This document shows, in pieces, positions 1-5,032 of a stretch of DNA of 5,032 nucleotides. Position 1 is the first letter of the stretch; the number at the start of each line of letters is the position of its first letter. A program made the position numbers and the translations under genes. The stretch is from Wenzhouxiangella sp. (lineage in GTDB: Bacteria; Pseudomonadota; Gammaproteobacteria; Xanthomonadales; Wenzhouxiangellaceae): the NCBI GenBank assembly GCA_007116585.1, contig SKIE01000368.1, forward strand, positions 1 to 5,032. Direction: 5' to 3'. Under the pieces are notes generated by a model. That model ran no database searches, was not told the origin of the DNA, and saw only the letters and a program-made list of their open reading frames with translations.

Positions 1-629
<629 letters not shown>

Positions 630-631
630 TC

Positions 632-637
632 ATTCTA
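632..637 (-). promoter_or_regulatory. Candidate -10 box for pyrG
   Basis: The minus strand reads GGGTAGAATG in the 77-bp gap between pgeF and pyrG. TAGAAT matches the sigma-70 -10 consensus at five of six positions. A start about seven bases downstream would give a leader of roughly 40 nt before the pyrG ATG at 584. The hexamer 17 bp upstream (TCGGTC) is a poor -35 match, so this may be a weak or activator-dependent promoter, or chance. The gap itself suggests pyrG has its own promoter and is not only read through from rluD-pgeF. Confidence 0.3.
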
Positions 638-661
638 CCCGAATCCCCGGGCCGGACCGAC

Positions 662-1381
662 TCATTCCTTCCAGATGAGGCTGGCCATGCGGCCACAGGT
701 GCCGTCGCGCCGATAGGAAAAAAACAGCTCGGCATCCGATGCCGTGCATAAACCGCAGTTGTGGATGGCTGTCAGGCCGGCCTGCTCGAGCTGAGCGCGA
801 GCGATCCACTTCAGATCGGCCATGAACTGGCCCGGCGCGGTGGTCACAAATGCCTGCTCAAAGCGTCTGTCCAGCGCCACAAAGGCCTCCCGCACCGGCT
901 CATCAACCTGGTACTGCCCGGCGCCGATGGCCGGGCCGATCCAAGCCACCAGTCGCTCAGCAGACAGCGGCAGCGCGCGGACCAGCGCGGGCAGGACGCC
1001 GGCAGCCAGGCCACGCCAGCCGGCGTGGGCGGCGGCGACCAGCTGTGCGTCCTGATCCGCCAGCAGCACCGGCAGGCAGTCCGCGGTCTGGACCGCAATG
1101 ACATCACCCGATCGATCAGTCCAGGCCGCATCGGCCTCGATCCCGGGCAGCCAGTCATCGAGGTGAACTACCCGCGTACCGTGGACCTGCTTCAGCCAGC
1201 GGGGGTCGCCGGGCAATTGCTGACGCAGCCGGCGCCGGTTTTCGGCGACCGCGTCGGGATCATCGCCGCAGGCAGCCCCCAGGTTGAAACTGGACCAGGG
1301 GCCGACGCTGACGCCGCCGGTCCGCGTGGTGCTGAAACCCGACACACCCGACGGCAGACCGTCAACCTCAATCATCGTCAT
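662..1381 (-). CDS. pgeF: Peptidoglycan editing factor PgeF (YfiH/laccase-domain family)
   Basis: PgeF-family proteins are cytosolic metal-dependent enzymes. In E. coli YfiH removes wrongly amino-acylated UDP-MurNAc precursors (serine or glycine in place of L-alanine), and relatives act on purine nucleosides. The 239 residues match the usual size. Visible motifs are FSTTRTGGVS (16-25), FNLG (32-35), KQVHG (64-68), QTADCLPVL (98-106), AAHAGWRGL (117-125), IGPAIG (148-153), YQVDEPV (157-163) and the C-terminal FFSYRRDG.CGRMAS (220-234). His67, Cys102 and His119 form the family's zinc-site triad, so the protein looks catalytically intact. ATG at 1381 overlaps the rluD stop by 14 nt. A second in-frame ATG at 1375 (protein beginning MIEVDG) has GGTGG six bases upstream and is probably the better start. 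This close coupling to rluD is as in many gammaproteobacteria. Confidence 0.96.
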   Translation of the reverse strand: MTMIEVDGLPSGVSGFSTTRTGGVSVGPWSSFNLGAACGDDPDAVAENRRRLRQQLPGDPRWLKQVHGTRVVHLDDWLPGIEADAAWTDRSGDVIAVQTADCLPVLLADQDAQLVAAAHAGWRGLAAGVLPALVRALPLSAERLVAWIGPAIGAGQYQVDEPVREAFVALDRRFEQAFVTTAPGQFMADLKWIARAQLEQAGLTAIHNCGLCTASDAELFFSYRRDGTCGRMASLIWKE

Positions 1382-2324
1382 CCACCGGCTTCAGCTGCTC
1401 GATCAAACGGCTCAGGTCGTCCGGCAACGGGGCAGACACTGCCACAGTCTCGCCGCTGACCGGATGCGCCAGCTCCAGCCGGACCGCGTGCAGCGCCTGG
1501 CGCGGGAACTGCTGCCAGGCAGTTCGCTGCGACTCGGTCAAACCTTTCGGCGCCCCGCGGCGGCCATAGACCGGATCGCCGACGATCGGGTAGCGAATAT
1601 GGGCCAGATGCACGCGAATCTGGTGCGTGCGCCCGGTTTCCAGGCGCACTTCCAGCAGACTGCCGCCGGCCAGCCGCCGGGACACCCGATAATGAGTCAC
1701 GGCGGATCGTCCGTCGCGCCGCACCACCTGGCGGCGGCGATCCACGGGGTGGCGGCCGATCGGTTCATCGACGTGCCCACCGGCAATGGGCTGCCCCCAG
1801 ACCAGGGCAAGATATCGGCGATGAATCTCGCGCCGCTTCATGGCCTGAACAAGACGGTGATGACTGCCGGGCGTGCGGGCGATCACCAGGCAGCCGCTGG
1901 TGTCCTTGTCCAGGCGATGCACAAGCCCCGCTCGCGGCAATGCAGCCAGGCCGGGATCATGATGCAGCAAGGCGTTCACCAGAGTGCCATCGGGATTGCC
2001 CGAGCCCGGGTGAACCACCAGACCCGGTGGTTTGTTCACGATCAGCAGGTCGTGATCTTCGAACAGCAAATCCAGTTCGATCGCCTCCGGCGCCGGACTG
2101 TCGGAACGGGCCGTCCAGGCCGCATCCATCACCACCTCATCGCCCGCCGCCACCGCCTGTCGCGGCTTCACGCACTCGCCATTCAGGCGAATCTCGCCGC
2201 TCCGAATCCATCCGGCCAGCCGGCTGCGCGAATAATCGGGCCACACCGATGCCAGCAGCTGATCCAGCCGCTGGCCGGCCTGGTCAGGCGTCACCACCAA
2301 CCGGTGGGCAATACGCTCAGTCAC
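1368..2324 (-). CDS. rluD: 23S rRNA pseudouridine(1911/1915/1917) synthase RluD
   Basis: RluD isomerises three uridines to pseudouridine in helix 69 of 23S rRNA, a late step in large-subunit maturation needed for normal ribosome assembly and termination. The 318-residue protein has an N-terminal S4 RNA-binding domain (about 17-65, with QRLDQLLA and GEIRLNGE) and then the RsuA/RluA catalytic domain. Key motifs are VNKPPGLVVHPG (96-107), LVHRLDKDTSG (134-144) with catalytic Asp139 (the same number as in E. coli RluD), LETGRTHQIRVHLAHI (228-243) and GDPVYG (249-254). The start is GTG at 2324: an in-frame TGA lies nine codons upstream with no other start codon between, and a weak GGGG is five bases before the GTG. 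The C-terminus is acidic (VDDDD), and its codons are those that also hold the pgeF start. The RluD subtype rather than RluA/RluC is supported by length, the S4 domain and the divergent bamD neighbour. Confidence 0.95.
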   Translation of the reverse strand: MTERIAHRLVVTPDQAGQRLDQLLASVWPDYSRSRLAGWIRSGEIRLNGECVKPRQAVAAGDEVVMDAAWTARSDSPAPEAIELDLLFEDHDLLIVNKPPGLVVHPGSGNPDGTLVNALLHHDPGLAALPRAGLVHRLDKDTSGCLVIARTPGSHHRLVQAMKRREIHRRYLALVWGQPIAGGHVDEPIGRHPVDRRRQVVRRDGRSAVTHYRVSRRLAGGSLLEVRLETGRTHQIRVHLAHIRYPIVGDPVYGRRGAPKGLTESQRTAWQQFPRQALHAVRLELAHPVSGETVAVSAPLPDDLSRLIEQLKPVDDDD

Positions 2325-2442
2325 CGGCGCCCCGTTGACGTGATGAATTCAGCCTGATCGAAGCTGATTAACAACGATTTACGCCGCAATCTGCGATGAT
2401 GGGTAGTCATATCGGTATCCGGCCCGTATCATTCGCGTCATT
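2325..2442. promoter_or_regulatory. Divergent rluD/bamD promoter region
   Basis: This 118-bp spacer is the only sizeable non-coding stretch in the window and must drive both rluD (minus) and bamD (plus). It is visibly more AT-rich in its middle (about 2341-2400) than the flanking genes. For bamD there is a plausible promoter close to the ATG, listed separately. For rluD the best I could find on the minus strand is TTGTTA (2369-2374), a 17-bp spacer and TGAATT (2346-2351). These match consensus at four and three of six positions, so the pair is weak. No convincing operator palindrome was seen. Confidence 0.55.
2404..2432 (+). promoter_or_regulatory. Candidate sigma-70 promoter for bamD
   Basis: TAGTCA at 2404-2409 (four of six matches to TTGACA) is followed after exactly 17 bp by TATCAT at 2427-2432 (five of six matches to TATAAT). 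A transcript starting about seven bases after the -10 box would begin near 2439-2440, only three or four bases before the bamD ATG at 2443. This fits the absence of any Shine-Dalgarno-like sequence upstream of bamD. The hexamers are moderate matches judged by eye. Confidence 0.4.
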
Positions 2443-3255
2443 ATGCAGACTCTTGCCAAGCCCCGCCCGCATCGGGCCCTTCTGTCGCTGTTGCTTCTGG
2501 TGCTGACCCTGGCTTTCCTCGTCGGCTGCGGCCGCGAGACCCGGGATGAAGAGCGCGGTGCAGAAGAACTCTATGCCGAAGCGCAACGCGCGCTGAACGC
2601 CCGCAACTACAGCACGGCGATTGAACTCTACCGCCAGCTGACAACCCAGTTTCCGTTCGGCCGCCATGCCGAGCAGGCTCAGCTGGACATGGCCTATGCC
2701 ATGTATCGCGGCAATCAGCCAGAGCGTGGCTTGACCACGCTGGACCGCTTCATCCGCACCTATCCCACCCATCCAAACGTCGACTATGCATGGTATCTCA
2801 AGGGCCTGATCCACTATGATCAGGCCATGGGATTTCTGCGGCGGCTGTTCCCCGATCAGGTCGTGGATCGTGATCAGCAAAGCGCCCGGCAGGCTTTCAA
2901 CGATTTCCGCGAACTGATCCAACGCTATCCGCAGAGCCGTTACGTGGCCGACGCCCGACAGCGCATGGTCTTTCTGCGGAATGTCATGGCCGAGTATGAG
3001 ATCGAGGTGGGCGAATACTATTTCCGCCGCCGGGCCTATGTAGCGGCGCTGAACCGCGCCCGCTACACCATCGAGCATTTTCCCGGTGCGCCGGCCAATG
3101 TTGACGCGCTGGAACTGATGGAGCGGACCTTCCGCCGCCTGGAACTGGACGAGCTGGCCGACGATACCGCCTATGTCCTGCAGTACAACTATCCGGACCT
3201 GCTCGATCAGACTGAACGGGAGAGTCTGCTGCGCCGCCTGTGGCCATTCGACTAG
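2443..3255 (+). CDS. bamD: Outer membrane protein assembly factor BamD (YfiO/ComL) lipoprotein
   Basis: BamD is the essential lipoprotein of the BAM complex. It is anchored in the inner leaflet of the outer membrane, binds BamA and helps receive and fold beta-barrel proteins. The 270 residues start with a lipoprotein signal: basic n-region (Lys6, Arg8, Arg11), hydrophobic 13-25, lipobox LVGC with Cys29 as the acylated residue, and Gly30 at +2 rather than the Asp inner-membrane retention signal. The mature part carries TPR repeats, with family-typical YAEAQRALNARNYSTAIELY (44-63), FPFGRHAEQAQLDMAYAMY (70-88), DRFIRTYPTHPNVDYAWYLK (101-120), DRDQQSARQAFNDF (142-155) and YPQSRYVADARQRMVFLRN (162-180). 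It is about 25 residues longer than E. coli BamD, partly through a C-terminal tail whose last codons overlap ispA. The ATG is forced: an in-frame TAG is at 2404-2406 and the next Met is residue 83. No ribosome-binding sequence precedes it. Confidence 0.97.
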   Translation: MQTLAKPRPHRALLSLLLLVLTLAFLVGCGRETRDEERGAEELYAEAQRALNARNYSTAIELYRQLTTQFPFGRHAEQAQLDMAYAMYRGNQPERGLTTLDRFIRTYPTHPNVDYAWYLKGLIHYDQAMGFLRRLFPDQVVDRDQQSARQAFNDFRELIQRYPQSRYVADARQRMVFLRNVMAEYEIEVGEYYFRRRAYVAALNRARYTIEHFPGAPANVDALELMERTFRRLELDELADDTAYVLQYNYPDLLDQTERESLLRRLWPFD

Positions 3256-4151
3256 ACGAGGCAGCCTGCGCCGCGCGCTTTGACGACTATGTTGCGCGCG
3301 TCGAGAGAGAACTGGATCGACGCTGCGCCACCGGCAGTGAAGCCAGCGCCACCTTGTGCGAAGCGATGCGCTATGCCCTCCTGAACGGCGGCAAGCGCCT
3401 GCGCCCGCAACTGGTCTATGCCAGCGGCGAAGCGCTCGGGCTGAATCCGACGCAACTGGATGCACCGGCCTGTTCAGTCGAGCTGATTCATTGCTACTCG
3501 CTGGTTCACGATGATCTGCCGGCAATGGATGACGATGACCTGCGTCGGGGCCGGCCGACCGCACACCTGGCCTTTGACGAAGCCACCGCCATCCTGGCCG
3601 GCGACGCCCTTCAAGCCCTGGCCTTCCAGGTGCTGGCTGAAGAGCCGGCCCTGAACCATCCCGTGCCGGCCGCGGCACGAATGATCGGCGAACTCGCTGC
3701 CGCTTGCGGCGCTGACGGCATGGCCGGCGGGCAAGCCCACGACATGGCGCTGGAGCATCAGCAACCAGACCAGGCCACGCTGGAACACATGTTTCGACTC
3801 AAGACCGGCGCCCTGATCCGGGCGTCGGTCATGATGCCAACGGCCCTGGTGCCCGACCTGCCGGCTGCACAGACCGCCTGCCTGCGCGAGTTCTCCGAGT
3901 GGATCGGGCTGGCTTTCCAGATCCGCGACGACCTGCTCGACGTCGAAGGTCAAACCGACTTGATTGGCAAGCAGACCGGCGCCGACCTCGCCCACGGCAA
4001 GGCGACCTGGCCCGGACTGTTCGGACTGGATGCCGCGCGGCGGCGCATTGATGAACTCAACGAGCGCGCGCGAAGCGCACTGGATCAGTTCCAAGGCGAC
4101 ACGCAGGCCCTGCACTGGCTGGCCGACCGGCTGGTCCACCGAACCACCTGA
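3240..4151 (+). CDS. ispA: (2E,6E)-farnesyl diphosphate synthase IspA (short-chain polyprenyl synthase)
   Basis: IspA condenses IPP with DMAPP and then geranyl diphosphate to make C15 farnesyl diphosphate, precursor of undecaprenyl phosphate, quinone side chains and heme O. The 303 residues (E. coli IspA has 299) carry GGKRLRP (50-56), the first aspartate-rich motif DDLPAMDDDDLRRGRP (91-106), ILAGDALQ (118-125), GGQAHDM (163-169), KTGALIRAS (188-196) and the second motif FQIRDDLLD (226-234). The two residues inserted in the first motif and Tyr86 five positions before it are the bacterial farnesyl-synthase signature, which favours a C15 product over longer chains. The start is GTG at 3240, inside bamD and overlapping its end by 16 nt. 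It is the only usable start: an in-frame TGA is at 3213-3215 and the first Met is residue 43. With no ribosome site at proper distance, translation probably depends on ribosomes finishing bamD. The usual partners xseB and dxs are absent here. Confidence 0.95.
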   Translation: MAIRLDEAACAARFDDYVARVERELDRRCATGSEASATLCEAMRYALLNGGKRLRPQLVYASGEALGLNPTQLDAPACSVELIHCYSLVHDDLPAMDDDDLRRGRPTAHLAFDEATAILAGDALQALAFQVLAEEPALNHPVPAAARMIGELAAACGADGMAGGQAHDMALEHQQPDQATLEHMFRLKTGALIRASVMMPTALVPDLPAAQTACLREFSEWIGLAFQIRDDLLDVEGQTDLIGKQTGADLAHGKATWPGLFGLDAARRRIDELNERARSALDQFQGDTQALHWLADRLVHRTT

Positions 4152-4156
4152 ACACG

Positions 4157-4843
4157 TCAGACGTAGCGGGTCGGATCGTCCAGGCCGGCGTCCTGAAACC
4201 CCTGGCGACGCAGGCGACAGGAATCACAGACCCCGCAGGCCCGGCCCTGGGCGTCGGCCTGGTAGCACGACACGGTCTGGGCATAGTCGACACCCAGCGC
4301 CGTACCACGCTGAATAATCTGTGATTTCTTCAGATCTATCAGTGGAGTGTGGATGCGAAACCGGCTGCCTTCAACGCCGGCCTTGGTGGCCAGATCAGCC
4401 AGCTGCTCGAACGCGGCGATGAACTCCGGGCGACAGTCCGGATAGCCGGAGTAATCGACCGCGTTGACGCCAATAAAGAGGTCCGTCGCACCCAGCACCT
4501 CGGCATACCCGAGCGCGAGGCTCAGCATGAGCGTATTTCGCGCAGGCACGTAGGTGACGGGAATGCCCTCGGCCAGTTCGGTCGGGACGTCAAGATCATC
4601 AGTCAGGGCGGAGCCACCGATCGCGCGCAAATCCACCGCAACAACCTTGTGAGACACTGCACCGAGGCTGCTTGAGAGCCTAACTGCGGCTTCCAGCTCA
4701 GCGCGATGGCGCTGGCCATAGTCAACCGCCAGCGTATGCACGGTGTACCCAGCCGCCACCGCCTCGGCCAGCACGGTGGCCGAGTCGAGCCCGCCGGAGA
4801 GCAGGGCCACGGCGCCGGGACGCGATGAAGATGACGCAGCCAT
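4157..4843 (-). CDS. queC: 7-cyano-7-deazaguanine synthase QueC
   Basis: QueC is an ATP-dependent ligase that turns 7-carboxy-7-deazaguanine and ammonia into preQ0, precursor of the queuosine base of tRNA-Asp, -Asn, -His and -Tyr. The 228-residue protein has the PP-loop SGGLDSAT (16-23), [11 protein letters not shown] (40-50), [14 protein letters not shown] (97-110), [19 protein letters not shown] (124-142) and [13 protein letters not shown] (165-177). It ends in a zinc site formed by Cys193, Cys203, Cys206 and Cys209 (SCYQ... ACGVCDSC). All key residues are present. ATG at 4843 is chosen because GGTGG lies seven bases upstream and the PP-loop then begins at the usual distance; starts further upstream run through the neighbouring gene. 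The short Ser-rich stretch ASSSS at the N-terminus is a minor extension. The ATG shares one base with the stop of the gene upstream. The queC stop lies 5 bp from the ispA stop, tail to tail. queD and queE are not in the window. Confidence 0.97.
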   Translation of the reverse strand: MAASSSSRPGAVALLSGGLDSATVLAEAVAAGYTVHTLAVDYGQRHRAELEAAVRLSSSLGAVSHKVVAVDLRAIGGSALTDDLDVPTELAEGIPVTYVPARNTLMLSLALGYAEVLGATDLFIGVNAVDYSGYPDCRPEFIAAFEQLADLATKAGVEGSRFRIHTPLIDLKKSQIIQRGTALGVDYAQTVSCYQADAQGRACGVCDSCRLRRQGFQDAGLDDPTRYV

Positions 4844-5032
4844 TAGTTGACCACCGCCACACCGAACAACACGGGATGCGCCAGCAGCAGGCCGACGTAG
4901 GCGACCAGTCCAACCGCAATGACCAGCGCATCCCTCCACAGCGGCTGGACCGTTTTGGAAGGCCGCTCACCGCGCAGAGTGGCGACCATCATCGCCAGCA
5001 CAGAGTAAAGCCCCAGCCCGCCGAACAAAACA
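4843..5032 (-). CDS. Probable NnrU-family membrane protein, C-terminal end (partial, runs off right edge)
   Basis: Only the last 62 residues are visible, read leftwards from the right edge to TAA at 4843-4845. Two hydrophobic membrane segments are evident: [19 protein letters not shown] at the left of the fragment, and roughly [19 protein letters not shown] near the end. They are separated by a polar loop beginning RGERPSK and followed by W-R-D. The protein ends [16 protein letters not shown]...L segment, then a W-R-D-like loop, then a final helix ending in LxHxxLFGV is what I recall of NnrU-family C-termini. NnrU proteins are multi-pass inner-membrane proteins linked to nitric-oxide and nitrite reductase expression in some denitrifiers, and they are related to the zeta-carotene isomerase Z-ISO. 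The exact role here is unknown, and with so little sequence another small membrane family remains possible. The TTG at 5028 is internal, not a start, because the reading frame stays open to the edge. The stop overlaps the queC start (TAATG). Confidence 0.6.
   Translation of the reverse strand, partial: VLFGGLGLYSVLAMMVATLRGERPSKTVQPLWRDALVIAVGLVAYVGLLLAHPVLFGVAVVN

Noticed and set aside
2335..2340. TTGACG as a -35 box for bamD
   Set aside because: No acceptable -10 hexamer occurs 16-18 bp downstream. The TAGTCA/TATCAT pair is better spaced.
1284..2357. 357-codon plus-strand open frame opposite rluD (and 761-1459 opposite pgeF)
   Set aside because: RluD and PgeF motifs on the minus strand are complete and continuous. 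The antisense products are rich in His, Arg and Gln as in mirror translations, and show no domain.
2407..3678. 423-codon minus-strand open frame opposite bamD and ispA
   Set aside because: It spans two well-identified plus-strand genes and the promoter region, and its protein shows no family features.
3474..4139. 221-codon minus-strand open frame opposite ispA
   Set aside because: Antisense shadow of the conserved prenyl synthase; no independent evidence.
4154..4164. Small inverted repeat between ispA and queC as a terminator
   Set aside because: The stem is only four base pairs, with a three-base loop and no T-run on either side.
4349..4675. 108-codon plus-strand open frame opposite queC
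   Set aside because: Lies wholly inside the conserved QueC core on the other strand; no ribosome site or domain seen.
4157..4939. Longer queC start at 4939 giving 32 extra residues
   Set aside because: The extra segment is a frame-shifted reading of the upstream membrane gene, has no family resemblance and lacks a ribosome site. ATG at 4843 fits length and coupling.
4843..5028. A 61-residue small membrane protein starting at TTG 5028
   Set aside because: The frame remains open to the window edge and the TTG falls within the LFGG hydrophobic stretch, so this is the tail of a longer protein.

Overview
The window is GC-rich, densely coded and housekeeping in character. Divergent rluD/bamD with pgeF (yfiH) directly behind rluD is the classic gammaproteobacterial arrangement, and all protein sequences look gammaproteobacterial. 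The other neighbours (pyrG after pgeF, ispA fused in translation to bamD, an NnrU-like gene before queC) differ from Escherichia coli. This suggests a non-enteric lineage, perhaps near the Xanthomonadales/Chromatiales, but the assignment to an order is only a guess.

Layout. On the minus strand, reading leftwards from 2324: rluD (23S rRNA pseudouridine synthase), then pgeF (peptidoglycan editing factor), which overlaps the rluD end by up to 14 nt. After a 77-bp gap comes the first third of pyrG (CTP synthase), which runs off the left edge. A 118-bp divergent spacer (2325-2442) separates rluD from the plus-strand pair bamD (outer-membrane assembly lipoprotein) and ispA (farnesyl diphosphate synthase), which overlap by 16 nt. 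ispA converges on minus-strand queC (7-cyano-7-deazaguanine synthase) with only 5 bp between the stop codons. queC overlaps by one base the stop codon of an upstream membrane-protein gene whose C-terminus resembles NnrU and which enters from the right edge.

How they fit together. All are core functions: ribosome modification, cell-wall quality control, pyrimidine nucleotides, outer-membrane protein assembly, isoprenoid backbone synthesis and queuosine precursor synthesis. BamD, IspA and PgeF all bear loosely on envelope biogenesis (farnesyl diphosphate feeds undecaprenyl phosphate), but this link is inference only. No RNA genes, mobile elements, CRISPR arrays, long repeats or intrinsic terminators were seen. 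I found no undescribed system. The points worth a second look are translational overlaps between functionally unrelated genes and a promoter placement that suggests a leaderless bamD transcript.
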